From: Clostridiales bacterium
GTDB taxonomy: Bacteria; Bacillota; Clostridia; Oscillospirales; Oscillospiraceae
Assembly: GCA_004557735.1 (NCBI GenBank)
Contig: SFFV01000003.1
Location: 1 to 64,000, forward strand
Length of the DNA stretch: 64,000 nucleotides
Reading direction: 5' to 3'
Positions within the stretch are counted from its first letter, which is position 1. Every line of letters begins with the position of its first letter. Under the pieces are notes generated by a model. It saw only the letters and a program-made list of their open reading frames with translations. It did no database searches and was not told where the DNA came from. A program made the position numbers and the translations under genes. This document shows, piece after piece, positions 17,396-26,420 of the stretch.

Positions 17396-18451
17396 ATGGC
17401 TGAAACTATGAAGGGTTATGTATTTAAAGACGTCAACGATCTGCGTTTGGAGGATCGCCCCATTCCCACCATTCAGGATCCCCGGGACGCCATCGTGAAG
17501 GTCGCTCTCTCCTCCATCTGCGCCAGCGACTTCCATATCAAGGTGGGCGCCGTGCCCTCCGCCAACAAGGATATCATTCTCGGCCATGAGTTTGCCGGTG
17601 AGGTGGTCGCCGTAGGCGATGCCTGCAAGAAGATCAAGGTGGGCGACCGCGTCGTCGCCAACGTGGAGACCTTCTGCGGCGAGTGCTTCTTCTGCGAGCA
17701 CGGCTATGTCAACAACTGCGTGGAAGGCGGCTGGTATCTGGGCCACAAGATCGACGGCTGCCAGACCGAGTATGTCCGCGTTCCGATCGCCGACAACGGT
17801 CTGGAGCTGATCCCCGACAATCTGACGTACAAAGATGTTCTTGCCGTCAGCTGCGTGCTGCCCTCCGGCTACTTCGGCGCGGAGCTGGCCGAGATCAAGG
17901 AAGGGGATACCGTGGTGGTCCTGGGCTGCGGCCCCTGCGGCTACACTTCCATGATGAGCGCCCGGCTGTTCAAGCCCGGCAGGATCATTGCGGTGGACCG
18001 CCATGACGAGCGCGGCCAGTTCGCGCTGGATCACGGCTGGGCCGACGTGTTCATCAACCCCAAGAAGGAGGACGTGGAGGCCCGCGTCAAGGAGCTGACC
18101 GAAGGCCGCGGCGCCGACGCCGTGATCGAAGCCGCCGGTAAAGACGGCACTTTCCAGCTTGCCTGGAAGATCGCCCGCCCCAATGCGGTCATCTCCCTCC
18201 TTGCCATGTACGAGGAAGATCAGATCCTGCCCCTGCCCAGCATGTACGGCAAGAACCTCGTCTGGAAATCCGGCGGCGTGGACGCCTGCAAGGATGCTTA
18301 TCTGGTGCAGCTGATCTCCGAGGGCAAGCTGGATCCCACACCGCTGTTCAACAAGGAATACACCCTCAACGAGATCGCCCAGGTCTATGAAGACTTTGCG
18401 GTCAAACGGGATGGTTTGATCAAGCCGGTCATCAAGCCCTACGAATACTGA
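17396..18451 (+). CDS. Zinc-dependent alcohol dehydrogenase family protein (MDR)
   Basis: A 351-residue medium-chain dehydrogenase. The catalytic zinc site is indicated by the Cys in SSICASDFH and by GHEFAGEV near residues 63-70. The structural zinc site is the four-Cys cluster CGECFFCEHGYVNNC near 95-109. The nucleotide fold has VVLGCGPCGY with an Asp (AVDRHD) at the end of the second strand, which favours NAD(H). It resembles polyol or threonine dehydrogenase-type members; the substrate is not deducible. The AGAAAGGCGG site precedes the ATG. Like the gene upstream it shows codon use unlike the flanks. Confidence 0.88.
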   Translation: MAETMKGYVFKDVNDLRLEDRPIPTIQDPRDAIVKVALSSICASDFHIKVGAVPSANKDIILGHEFAGEVVAVGDACKKIKVGDRVVANVETFCGECFFCEHGYVNNCVEGGWYLGHKIDGCQTEYVRVPIADNGLELIPDNLTYKDVLAVSCVLPSGYFGAELAEIKEGDTVVVLGCGPCGYTSMMSARLFKPGRIIAVDRHDERGQFALDHGWADVFINPKKEDVEARVKELTEGRGADAVIEAAGKDGTFQLAWKIARPNAVISLLAMYEEDQILPLPSMYGKNLVWKSGGVDACKDAYLVQLISEGKLDPTPLFNKEYTLNEIAQVYEDFAVKRDGLIKPVIKPYEY

Positions 18452-18530
18452 TCTTCTTTCCTCTCCCTTCCCGAGCTTCTCCGCACATCCCCGCGGGGGC
18501 ACGCTGAAAAGCGCGCCCCCGGTCTGTCAG

Positions 18531-18565
18531 AAAACCCGGCTGCCCTCAAGGACAGCCGGGTTTTT
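18531..18565. terminator. Bidirectional terminator between the dehydrogenase and the TSCPD operon
   Basis: A 12-bp stem (18531-18542 with 18553-18564) starts with A4 and ends with T5, so it can serve both converging transcripts. Confidence 0.85.
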
Positions 18566-18622
18566 CGTCAGAGCGAAAAGAGATATACGCTTTGTGCGCC
18601 GCTCCGGTTTTTTTCTTTCATA

Positions 18623-18874
18623 TCAGCCGTTGTCGCGCACAGCCCTGAGCGCCTTCGCAAGCTGGTCCGGGCAGGACGTCGGCTTCATGCCGCAGCGGAT
18701 GTCCTCGAGCCGGTCGATAACCTCGTTCACGTCCATGCCCTCGCAGAGCTTTGCGATGCCCTGCGTGTTGCCGCTGCAGCCGCTGATAAACTGTATGTTG
18801 TGCACCTTTCCGTCCTTCACCTCAAAGAGGATCTTCCGCGCGCACACGCCGCGGGTCGTATATTCGTGTGTCAT
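18623..18874 (-). CDS. TSCPD domain protein (TIGR03905-like)
   Basis: An 83-residue protein with the TSCPD motif near the C-terminus (CGMKPTSCPDQLA). The N-terminal part reads TTRGVCARKILF and has a SGCSGNTQGIA loop, matching small clostridial TSCPD proteins related to the C-terminal domain of ribonucleotide reductases and to redox or iron-sulfur-associated proteins. Four Cys residues could bind metal. The start at 18874 follows AAAGGAG; a TTG further up is less likely. It lies 38 bases after the DUF4956 gene, last in a four-gene minus-strand set. Confidence 0.8.
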   Translation of the reverse strand: MTHEYTTRGVCARKILFEVKDGKVHNIQFISGCSGNTQGIAKLCEGMDVNEVIDRLEDIRCGMKPTSCPDQLAKALRAVRDNG

Positions 18875-18912
18875 GTCATTGTCTCCTTTTTCTGTCTGCG
18901 GGCTGTCTGCGG

Positions 18913-19584
18913 TCAAAGCAGCGTGCTGCCGTTGTAGCTTACGATGTTGACGTCGGAAACACCGTCGCTGTCGAGCAGCGCTTCAAGGGAATCCATCTGT
19001 CTGGCGGTAAGCCTCGCCTCCACGACAAGCTCGGTCTCGGCAAGATTCATCGTGCGGCTCTTGAGCTTGTATTTGCCAAGCGCGCCGAGTCTGGAGCGCA
19101 CCGCGCTCTCGCCCTCCGGCGTATAGCGGAAAACGACGAGATACGAATTGGTGTGCAGCTTTCCGGAGAGAAGGCTGAGCGCAAGGAAGAGCGCGCCGAG
19201 AAGCAGCGCCGCAAGAATGGCGACGGTGATATACCCCGCGCCGGTGATGATGCCGGTAACGATGCTCCAGAACATGAACACCGTGTCCATCGGGTCCTTG
19301 ATCGCCGTGCGGAAACGGACGATGGAGAGCGCGCCGACCATGCCGAGCGAGAGGACGATGTTGGAGCGCACCGTCAAAATGGCGAGCGCCGTGACCATGG
19401 AGAGCATCACAAGCGAGAGCGCAAAGCTCTTGCTGAAGCTGACGCCGCCATAAGTGACGCGATAGATCACAAGCACGAACAGCCCCAGCGCAAAGCTCAA
19501 AAGGAGCGTCGTGAGCAGCGTGCCGACGGAGATCGCGGTGAATTCCTCAACGAATTTGTTTTTGATGACATCGGAAATACTCAT
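18913..19584 (-). CDS. DUF4956 membrane protein
   Basis: A 223-residue protein with four membrane helices in the first 145 residues and a cytoplasmic C-terminal alpha/beta domain. The GALSIVRFRTAIKDP loop between helices is characteristic of the family. DUF4956 genes commonly accompany VTC-type polyphosphate polymerases, as here (18 bases after it), which suggests a role in polyphosphate handling or transport, but no function is established. Confidence 0.86.
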   Translation of the reverse strand: MSISDVIKNKFVEEFTAISVGTLLTTLLLSFALGLFVLVIYRVTYGGVSFSKSFALSLVMLSMVTALAILTVRSNIVLSLGMVGALSIVRFRTAIKDPMDTVFMFWSIVTGIITGAGYITVAILAALLLGALFLALSLLSGKLHTNSYLVVFRYTPEGESAVRSRLGALGKYKLKSRTMNLAETELVVEARLTARQMDSLEALLDSDGVSDVNIVSYNGSTLL

Positions 19585-19602
19585 TGGTTTTTTTACCCCT
19601 CT

Positions 19603-20280
19603 TTATTGCAGAATGTCCAGACATTTGGTGTACTTGGAAACGGCGCAGCGCTGTTTTGGCACTCCCTCAAGCAGCGCGCGGACCGGCGCGGGGAGAAAGG
19701 CGTCGTACTTGACCTCCAGCACCGCCTCGCCCTCGTCGAGCACCGGCACGGTGAGCGTCCGGTCGTCGAACAGATCGGTTTGGAACGGCGCGGTGCGAAG
19801 CTCCGTGTCGATCGTGACGCGGACGTTGCCGGTCGGGTACACGAACGGATACCGTATGTAATCGACCAGCACCGCGCCCTTCCAGCCGTTCTGCCGGAGC
19901 CGGGCAAGTTCCCGCGCAAGCCCTTCGGTGCCGCGCAGCGCCTCGCCGCCGGTGAGGTACGCCTCGGCAAGCCCGCGCGAGATCCGCACCGATTCCTTGC
20001 CGGACAAGTCGCCGTCCTTGCTTTTCTTCTCGAGCGTGATGCGCGAATCGTCCATATTATAAAACCGGATGCGGTACTTTGTGCGTTCCTTGACGCCCGC
20101 GATCTTCTCATGATAAGCGCGGTAGTCGGTATCGTCAAAATAGAGACTGCGGATAAAGTAGCTGCCGTCGGCACGGACGTGCGGATCCGGCCGGAGCAGA
20201 GCGCGCAGCCGGTATTTCAAAAGCTCCGCCTCCCGCAGGGAGATGATGTATTTGATCTCGTGGCGTTTGATCTCTGCCAT
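19603..20280 (-). CDS. VTC-domain polyphosphate polymerase-like protein
   Basis: A 225-residue protein covering the VTC catalytic tunnel domain. Basic and acidic residues on beta strands that bind phosphate and metal in Vtc4 are visible: RHEIKY near the start, the YFDD motif, the KYRIRFYN segment, TLEKKSK, and the C-terminal EVKYD acid motif. The yeast enzyme makes polyphosphate from ATP. The ATG at 20280 follows AAAGGGGGGAG. A longer reading upstream overlaps the preceding gene and lacks a good start. Confidence 0.86.
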   Translation of the reverse strand: MAEIKRHEIKYIISLREAELLKYRLRALLRPDPHVRADGSYFIRSLYFDDTDYRAYHEKIAGVKERTKYRIRFYNMDDSRITLEKKSKDGDLSGKESVRISRGLAEAYLTGGEALRGTEGLARELARLRQNGWKGAVLVDYIRYPFVYPTGNVRVTIDTELRTAPFQTDLFDDRTLTVPVLDEGEAVLEVKYDAFLPAPVRALLEGVPKQRCAVSKYTKCLDILQ

Positions 20281-20293
20281 AGTGCTCCCCCCT

Positions 20294-21745
20294 TTACCCG
20301 TTGGCCTTCCCCGGCGTGGGGGAGGCGCATTCCCGCCAGTCGGTGCCGATGAGCGCAAGCGAGGCATCCGGCTCGGTCTGTATGAGCTCCACGCAGTCGG
20401 CGGTGCTGCCGATGGGCGTTGTCAAAACGACGCTCTCGCCCGCGGAGAGGGCGAAATCGGTGTGCAGCTCGCCCTGCGTCCGGTTTTTCCCGGAAGCAAA
20501 AATCACGCGGTATTCGCCCGGCGCGAGCGTGATGTCCGGGAAGCGCCAGCGCACCGGTTCCTCCGAATCGTCGGAGAGATACCAGCCGTCGAGTGAAACG
20601 CTCTCCGTCCCGGCATTGTATAGCTCGATCCAGTCGGGATAGTCGCCATCCGCGTCCCGGAGAGTCGTCTCACTGCGGAGACAGACCTCGGTGATCTTCA
20701 CCGCGACGTTTCCGAAGCCGCGCTCCGCGGCGAAGGCGTCGTAGCCCCCGTCGGTGTTCGCGTAGCCCGGCGTCGGCCGGTTTGTAACGCACCATTCGCC
20801 CGAAACGCGGGCGTAGGCGGTGTCGTCGGCGAGAAACGGCGTCTGGATGCGGTCAAGCGTGCTGCCGTCGGCATCGGTCAGTATTACGCTCTCCCCGGCC
20901 TTGGCAAGGCGGATGGCGGCGTAGTCCGCCCCCTCCGTCCCGTCGCCGGAGCACCAGACGACCGTGAACGCGCCCGGCGCAAGCAGCGTTCCCTCCGGGA
21001 ACGTGTAGCGCGCCTCGCCCGCCTTGTCGGAAAGGTGCATACCGGAGAGATCGGCGGTCTCGGAGCCGGTATTTTCAATCTCGATCCAGTCGCAGAGCGC
21101 GCCGTTCGGCGCGGTGAAAAGCGTTTCGGCGGCCATGATCTCGCTCAGACGGAGCGCGCCCGTCCCCTGTCCGGAGGCGGCGAGATACGCGGCGTATCCT
21201 TCCTCGGTATTCGCATAGCCCGGCGTCGGCGAGACGGAGATCGTAAATCCGCCGTCGGCTTCGCGCACGGCGGACGTTTCCTTCCGGCAGCGGAGCGTTT
21301 CGACCTTGTCAAGCACCGTGTTGGCGCTGTTCATCAAAAGGAGCGTTTCCCCGCCGAGACGGCGGAGGGAAAACGGCGCATACAGCGCGCCGGCCGCTTC
21401 CGGGTCGCAGTAGACGACGATGTACCCGTCCGCCGGGATCACCGTCCCGACCGGGAAAGCGTATTTTGCCTGCGTCACGTCGTCCGAAAGGCGGTAACCG
21501 GAAACATTGAAGGGCTTGTCGGACGTGTTGTGGATCTCGATCCAGTCGCACACGCGCCCATCGGCGTTCGGATACGCCACGTTCGCGCTCATATACTCGC
21601 TGATGCGCAGCGGATGCTCTCCGCTCCGTACGCGGTCGCTGCCTGCGCCGCGCGAGAGCAGCAGTGCCGCAGCGAGCACGAGCGCAAACACCGCGCACGT
21701 CGCCGCGAGGATCGCGGCCTTTGTTTTCTTGTTCACCGGAACCAT
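20294..21745 (-). CDS. Membrane-anchored protein with three lamin-tail domains
   Basis: A 483-residue protein with an N-terminal anchor (about residues 9-30) and three lamin-tail (LTD) immunoglobulin-like domains, at about 45-165, 195-315 and 350-470. Each carries the D-(W)-I-E-(I/L)-x-N-x-(G/S) motif and ends in a (S/R)PTPGYANT- or SPTPGKAN-type tail. In many clostridia such domains are joined to a CotH kinase that sits with VTC and DUF4956 genes; no CotH domain is present here. It is first in the operon and probably acts outside the membrane as a binding module. Confidence 0.84.
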   Translation of the reverse strand: MVPVNKKTKAAILAATCAVFALVLAAALLLSRGAGSDRVRSGEHPLRISEYMSANVAYPNADGRVCDWIEIHNTSDKPFNVSGYRLSDDVTQAKYAFPVGTVIPADGYIVVYCDPEAAGALYAPFSLRRLGGETLLLMNSANTVLDKVETLRCRKETSAVREADGGFTISVSPTPGYANTEEGYAAYLAASGQGTGALRLSEIMAAETLFTAPNGALCDWIEIENTGSETADLSGMHLSDKAGEARYTFPEGTLLAPGAFTVVWCSGDGTEGADYAAIRLAKAGESVILTDADGSTLDRIQTPFLADDTAYARVSGEWCVTNRPTPGYANTDGGYDAFAAERGFGNVAVKITEVCLRSETTLRDADGDYPDWIELYNAGTESVSLDGWYLSDDSEEPVRWRFPDITLAPGEYRVIFASGKNRTQGELHTDFALSAGESVVLTTPIGSTADCVELIQTEPDASLALIGTDWRECASPTPGKANG

Positions 21746-21824
21746 ACCTGCGCTCCATTCAAAGAAAAACTTTCTGTCGAACAGATTTTACTCTATTTCC
21801 CCGTCTTTTTCAACCCCTCAGCAT

Positions 21825-23048
21825 TCAGACGACCTGGAACAGGTAGAATTTCAGATAATCCGTCTCCGGAACGCCCCAGAGGATCGGGTGGTCGGGGCTC
21901 TGCCGGCGCGCCTCGATCTGGCGGAGCTGTACGCTCGCGTCGCGCGCCGCGTCCGCGAGCATGGCGCGAAAAAGCGTGTCGGTCATAAAGTGCGAGCACG
22001 AGCACGTCGCGAGATAGCCGCCCCGCGGCAATATCTGCATGGCGCGGCGGTTGATCTCCCGGTAGCCGCGCCGCGCGTTTTCAACCGTCGCGCCGCTTTT
22101 TGTAAAGGCGGGCGGGTCGAGAATGATGTAATCCCACGGCTTTTCTCCGCTTTTCCCAAGCTCCGTGAGCAGCTCGAACACATCCGCCTGCCGGAACTCG
22201 ACGCGTTCCTGCAGTCCGTTGCGCCCGGCGTTGCGCCGCGCCTGTTCGAGCGCGGAAGCGGACACGTCCACCGCCGTAACGCTCTCCGCGCCGAACGCGG
22301 CGCAGTGGAGCGCGAAAGCGCCGGTGTGCGTGAAGCAGTCGAGCACGCGCCGTCCGTGCGCGAGCCTCCCCGCCGCCGCGCGGTTGTATTTCTGATCGAG
22401 GAAATAGCCGGTCTTTTGGCCGTTTATGTAGTCTACATTGAAGTAAATGCCGTTTTCGCAGATTTCCGCGCGGCCGGAGGGGCTTGTCTCCAGACCGGGC
22501 GCGGCATACGCGCCCTTGCCGCAGATCATACCCTCCTTTTCGCGGATGGGCGATTCGTTGCGCTCGTAAATGCACGAAACGTTCACGCCGAGGGCCGACA
22601 GCTCCTCGCGCAGCAGCGCATAGAGCATTTCGCGCCGCCGCTCGATGCCGAGCGAGAGCACTTCGCTCACAAGCACGTCGCCGTAGCGGTCCACCGTCCA
22701 GCCGGGAAAGCCGTCCGCCTCGCCGAATATGAGACGGCAGGCCGCGAAATCGTTACCCATAACCTGCTGCCGGTAGGCGAGCGCGTACCGGACGCGGCGG
22801 CGGAAAAACGCCTCGTCCATTTTGTCATTCGTGTTGCGCGAGAGGATCCGCACACGGATGAGCGAGCGGCTGTTGTAAAACCCCGCGCCCTGCCAGCGGC
22901 CCTTTTCGGTATATACATCCACGATCTCCCCGTCCGGGCAGGGGCTTTCCTTCGTCAGCACCTCCCCGGCAAACACCCAGGGATGCCCGCCGCGCAGAGC
23001 GCGCGCGGCCTTTTCCGTGACGGCAACGCTTGCAAACGGTCTTTCCAT
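21825..23048 (-). CDS. Class I SAM-dependent rRNA methyltransferase, RlmI family
   Basis: A 407-residue enzyme with an N-terminal PUA-like RNA-binding domain (about 1-75), a central RlmI-specific beta domain and a C-terminal Rossmann methyltransferase. SAM-binding motif I is DCFTHTGAF, and motif IV is ILDPPAF, followed by a conserved CSC segment (ATCSCSHFM). The family methylates a 23S rRNA cytosine at carbon 5. CAGGAGGA precedes the ATG. It appears to be transcribed alone. Confidence 0.9.
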   Translation of the reverse strand: MERPFASVAVTEKAARALRGGHPWVFAGEVLTKESPCPDGEIVDVYTEKGRWQGAGFYNSRSLIRVRILSRNTNDKMDEAFFRRRVRYALAYRQQVMGNDFAACRLIFGEADGFPGWTVDRYGDVLVSEVLSLGIERRREMLYALLREELSALGVNVSCIYERNESPIREKEGMICGKGAYAAPGLETSPSGRAEICENGIYFNVDYINGQKTGYFLDQKYNRAAAGRLAHGRRVLDCFTHTGAFALHCAAFGAESVTAVDVSASALEQARRNAGRNGLQERVEFRQADVFELLTELGKSGEKPWDYIILDPPAFTKSGATVENARRGYREINRRAMQILPRGGYLATCSCSHFMTDTLFRAMLADAARDASVQLRQIEARRQSPDHPILWGVPETDYLKFYLFQVV

Positions 23049-23482
23049 CGTCTGTCCTCCTGTGTGATAACGGTTTATTATACAACATGATTCCGCATTT
23101 GGCGAGAGGCGGAGAAAAAGAATAAGCCGCCCGGAATCCGGCGGCTTATCCTTTGTAAAAAGAGGAGAAAGAGAAGAAGAAAAAGAGAAACATGAAATAG
23201 GCGGTTTATCGCGAGAATTCCATCAAAGCATTTGTAATTGAACACAATCCCCATTATGCTCTATTAACAGACACTTTTTATTGGTTCGCCCTTTTCAATT
23301 CATATACTACCATATTTCGTTAAATAACGCAACCGTTTCTTTATTAATGTTTTATGAACTTTTCTTTTCCTTATCAGCCGGGGATGACGCCGGAACGCCC
23401 GGGCGCGGCCCTTGCTTGACAGCCTTTTTCCCCGGTATTATTATAATTGTATACTCATTTCCTCCGAAAGGCAGGGCAAGGC
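23049..23482. other. Gene-free region upstream of the two-component system
   Basis: No coding frame is convincing. A hairpin with a 10-bp stem lies at 23122-23149 with T-rich flank in the minus direction, but no gene ends there. Bases 23150-23410 are AT-rich without clear structure. A good promoter lies at 23416-23444. Confidence 0.6.
23416..23444 (+). promoter_or_regulatory. Sigma-A-type promoter of the two-component system
   Basis: TTGACA (23416-23421) and TATTAT (23439-23444) are 17 bp apart. The response regulator starts at 23483. Confidence 0.85.
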
Positions 23483-24154
23483 ATGACGAACGTTCTCGTC
23501 GTTGAAGACAACGCCGGGCTGCGGCGGCTGATCGGCATTCACCTCCGCCGCGCCGGATATGAGGTTTCGGAGGCCGCCGACGGTCAGGCGGCGCTCGATC
23601 TTCTCGAGCACAACCGCGTGCATCTCATCATCACCGACGTGATGATGCCCCGACTTGACGGCTGCGGACTCATCCGCGAGCTGCGTGAATCGGGCGACAC
23701 AACGCCGGTGCTGATGGTAACGGTAAAGGACTCCTTTGACGATATGCGCACCGGCTTCCACGCCGGGGCGGACGACTACCTCACAAAGCCCGTGAATTTT
23801 GAAGAGCTTCTGCTGCGCGTGGAAGCGCTGCTGCGCCGCTGCGGCATCCAGCGCTCCGGCGAGATCGCCGTGGGCGGGTGCACGCTGCACGCCGACACGC
23901 TTCTCGTCACCGGCGACGGCTATTCCTACGAGCTTCGCCCGCGGGAGTTCGCGCTGCTGCAAACGCTGCTCGCCGCGCCCACAAAGATCTTCACGCGCCA
24001 GATGCTCATGGACGAGCTGTGGGGCTACGACAGCGAATCCGACCCGCGCACCGTGGACACGCACATCCGCCGTCTGCGCGAAAAGCTCGCCGGCGTGCCG
24101 GATTTTGAGATCCAGACCGTCCGCGGTCTTGGTTACCGGGCGGTGATCCGATGA
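23483..24154 (+). CDS. OmpR/PhoB-family response regulator
   Basis: A 223-residue regulator with an N-terminal receiver domain (acidic pocket Glu8-Asp9, phospho-acceptor Asp52 in ITDVMMP, Lys in LTKPV) and a C-terminal winged-helix DNA-binding domain (about 125-220) with the RxLRxKL and VRGLGYR features. The start at 23483 is the family-typical MTNVLVVEDN. It overlaps the kinase by four bases (ATGA). Confidence 0.94.
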   Translation: MTNVLVVEDNAGLRRLIGIHLRRAGYEVSEAADGQAALDLLEHNRVHLIITDVMMPRLDGCGLIRELRESGDTTPVLMVTVKDSFDDMRTGFHAGADDYLTKPVNFEELLLRVEALLRRCGIQRSGEIAVGGCTLHADTLLVTGDGYSYELRPREFALLQTLLAAPTKIFTRQMLMDELWGYDSESDPRTVDTHIRRLREKLAGVPDFEIQTVRGLGYRAVIR

Positions 24155-25203
24155 GGCGCGTCCGCTCGCGGCTGACGATCCTTCTGCTGATCCTCGTGAT
24201 CGTCACGTCGCTTTTTTCGCTCACGATCGGCGCGCTCGTGCGAAACGGCATCATCTTCCAGCGCGACAACATGCGCTATCTCCTCTTTGGCTATGCCGCC
24301 AAGGACATACTGCTGCTGCTCGTCGCCGTGGCGGCGGTCGCGGTGCTCATCACGGTCACGTCCCGCTCGACGACGAACCCCATCCGCGAGCTTTCCCGCG
24401 CCGCGCGTGAGATCGCCGGCGGCAATTACGACGTCACCGTACCCGAGCGTGACCGCGTCGAGGAATTCGGCGAGCTCGAGCGCAACTTCAATCTTATGAC
24501 GGCGGAGCTCCGCTCCAACGAGTATCTCCGCAAGGATTTCATTTCGAGCGTATCCCACCAGCTCAAAACGCCGCTCTCCATTCTCAACGGCTACGCCCAG
24601 CTTCTCGCCGAAGGCGGGCTCTCCGCGGATGAGGAGCGCGAGTACAGCCAGTACATCGCGCAGGAATCCGACCGGCTCGCCGGGCTCATCGACGATATGC
24701 TGCGTCTCTCGCGCATCGACCACCGGGAGATCCAGCGAAAGGCAGAGATTTTCCCGCTCGGCGAGCAGCTCCGGCGCGCCGTATTGCAGCTCGAGCCGCG
24801 CCGGACAGAAGCCGGGCTCTCCGTTTCCGCCGACATCCCGGATCTCGACTATGTCGGCGACAGCGAGCTTCTCTATCAGGTGTGGACGAATCTCCTGGAA
24901 AACGCCGTGAAGTTCACTCCCCCGGGCGGGCGCATCGGCGTCTGTCTCGCCGCCGCGGCCGATACCGTCACCGTCACGGTGCAGGATACCGGCTGCGGCA
25001 TGGACGCGGAAACGCTTCCGCGCATCTTTGAGCAGTTTTATCAGGGCGACACCGACCGCCGCGCCGACGGCTGCGGCCTGGGTCTTGCGCTGTGTAAGCG
25101 CATCGTGGAGCTGCACGGCGGAACGATCGCCGCGGACAGCCGCCCCGGCGAGGGCAGCCGGTTCACCGTCACGCTGCCGGCGAAGACTGCAAAATCCATG
25201 TAA
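24151..25203 (+). CDS. Membrane sensor histidine kinase
   Basis: A 350-residue kinase with two membrane helices (about 8-30 and 52-70) and almost no extracellular loop (about 20 residues), so sensing is likely within or at the membrane. A HAMP domain (70-122) follows. The H-box is SHQLKTP with His136. N-box (NLLENAVKF), G1 (DTGCGM), F (FEQFY) and G2 (GCGLGLAL) motifs are all present. It pairs with the regulator upstream. The target genes are not evident. Confidence 0.93.
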   Translation: MRRVRSRLTILLLILVIVTSLFSLTIGALVRNGIIFQRDNMRYLLFGYAAKDILLLLVAVAAVAVLITVTSRSTTNPIRELSRAAREIAGGNYDVTVPERDRVEEFGELERNFNLMTAELRSNEYLRKDFISSVSHQLKTPLSILNGYAQLLAEGGLSADEEREYSQYIAQESDRLAGLIDDMLRLSRIDHREIQRKAEIFPLGEQLRRAVLQLEPRRTEAGLSVSADIPDLDYVGDSELLYQVWTNLLENAVKFTPPGGRIGVCLAAAADTVTVTVQDTGCGMDAETLPRIFEQFYQGDTDRRADGCGLGLALCKRIVELHGGTIAADSRPGEGSRFTVTLPAKTAKSM

Positions 25204-25211
25204 AGAGAATC

Positions 25212-25257
25212 CATAGCAGGGGAATGTTTAACGTTAAGTTCACATTCCCCTGCTATG
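25212..25257. terminator. 16-bp perfect hairpin after the sensor kinase
   Basis: Arms 25212-25227 and 25242-25257 are exact complements around a 14-base loop that itself contains a TTAACGTTAA palindrome. The following sequence is T-rich but not a clean T-run. It probably ends the two-component transcript, and it sits 38 bases before the sulfotransferase start, so it could also act on that operon. Confidence 0.7.
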
Positions 25258-25295
25258 TTAATATCCAGATTTTTATATGTTAGCGAGGCCACACC

Positions 25296-26420
25296 GTGAA
25301 AGCTATCAATCCCGGACATTTTCTTCTGACCTGCCGGCTGGACAACTGGGTGCATCTGCTGGAAGAGAACCATTTCCATATCGCCCGCGACCGGCTGCCG
25401 CAGGCGCTGTACATTTCCGCCGCGTCGCTCGCGCTTGCGCCGGCAGCGGCGGCGGAATCGCTCATTTACCGCCGCCGCATCCGCGAAACGAAGATCGAAA
25501 AGGACCCGATCTTCATTCTCGGCCACTGGCGCAGCGGCACAACGTATCTGCAGAATGTTCTCTCCCGCGACGATCAGTTCGGATGGTTCGATCCCGTGAA
25601 TACGATCGGTCTTCCCTATTCGCTGCTGCTCGGCCGGCTCATCCGGCCGCCGATTGAAAAGGGCATTCAGAACGGCCGCCCGCAGGATAACGTGCAGTAC
25701 TCGCTCGATCTTCCGATGGAGGAGACATTCGGCGTGCTGACGATCTCGCCGTATTCGATCATCCATATGATCGCGTTTCCGGAGAATTATAAAAAGTACA
25801 TCGAAGGCGCATTCGTGAGCGACCTTCCCGCGGAAGCGCTGAGCAAATGGAAGCGCAGCTACGACTACGCCGTCCGCAAGCTCACATACATCAAAAAGGG
25901 AAAGCGGCTCATTCTCAAAAGCCCGGACAACACCGCGCGCGTCCGCGAGCTGTGGGGCATGTATCCGGACGCACGGTTCATAAACATCCACCGCGACCCT
26001 TACAAGACCATCCGCTCGACGATCCACATGTTCCGCACCGAAATGGATCTGCTCCGTCTGACCGAAGCGCCGGACGGTCTCGACGAGCTCATCGAGGACA
26101 CGGTCATCGATATTTTTGAGCGCATGTACCGCGAGCTTTTCGCGCTCGAGGGCTTTTTCCCGAAGAACCGGTATGTGGACGTGGCGTATACCGACTTCTG
26201 CCGCTCCCCGGTCGATACGCTGCGCGGCATTTACCGGCGTCTGGAGCTCTCCGGCTTTGAAAACGCCGCGCCGCGCTTTCAGGCATACGTCAATTCGCAG
26301 CGCGGATACCAGAAAAACAAATTCGACATTTCTTCCCGGCTCGTGCGCAAGATCAACGCGAAGCTGGGCTTCTACATGGAACATTACGGCTACGAAATGC
26401 GGGAGGTTGAGGAAGAATGA
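25296..26420 (+). CDS. PAPS-dependent sulfotransferase
   Basis: A 374-residue sulfotransferase (Sulfotransfer_3-like). The 5'-phosphosulfate-binding loop is GHWRSGTT (residues 76-83), and the 3'-phosphate-binding site is the Arg233 to Ser241 segment (HRDPYKTIRS). A hydrophobic segment at about 38-53 may give membrane association. It starts with GTG after GCGAGG. It overlaps cysD by four bases, so it is directly coupled to the enzymes that make its donor. The acceptor substrate cannot be read from sequence; lipids, sterols and glycolipids are possibilities. Confidence 0.88.
   Translation: MKAINPGHFLLTCRLDNWVHLLEENHFHIARDRLPQALYISAASLALAPAAAAESLIYRRRIRETKIEKDPIFILGHWRSGTTYLQNVLSRDDQFGWFDPVNTIGLPYSLLLGRLIRPPIEKGIQNGRPQDNVQYSLDLPMEETFGVLTISPYSIIHMIAFPENYKKYIEGAFVSDLPAEALSKWKRSYDYAVRKLTYIKKGKRLILKSPDNTARVRELWGMYPDARFINIHRDPYKTIRSTIHMFRTEMDLLRLTEAPDGLDELIEDTVIDIFERMYRELFALEGFFPKNRYVDVAYTDFCRSPVDTLRGIYRRLELSGFENAAPRFQAYVNSQRGYQKNKFDISSRLVRKINAKLGFYMEHYGYEMREVEEE

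Noticed and set aside
18875..18916. N-terminal extension of the TSCPD protein from a TTG
   Set aside because: The ATG at 18874 has a good ribosome binding site and gives the family-typical start; the extension would overlap the DUF4956 stop without support.
23122..23149. Hairpin upstream of the RlmI-like gene as a terminator
   Set aside because: No gene ends on either side of it, so a terminator call is not supported; it may be a relic.
25212..25257. Hairpin as a known riboswitch or T-box for the sulfotransferase operon
   Set aside because: It is a simple stem-loop with no conserved core, best explained as the terminator of the two-component system.
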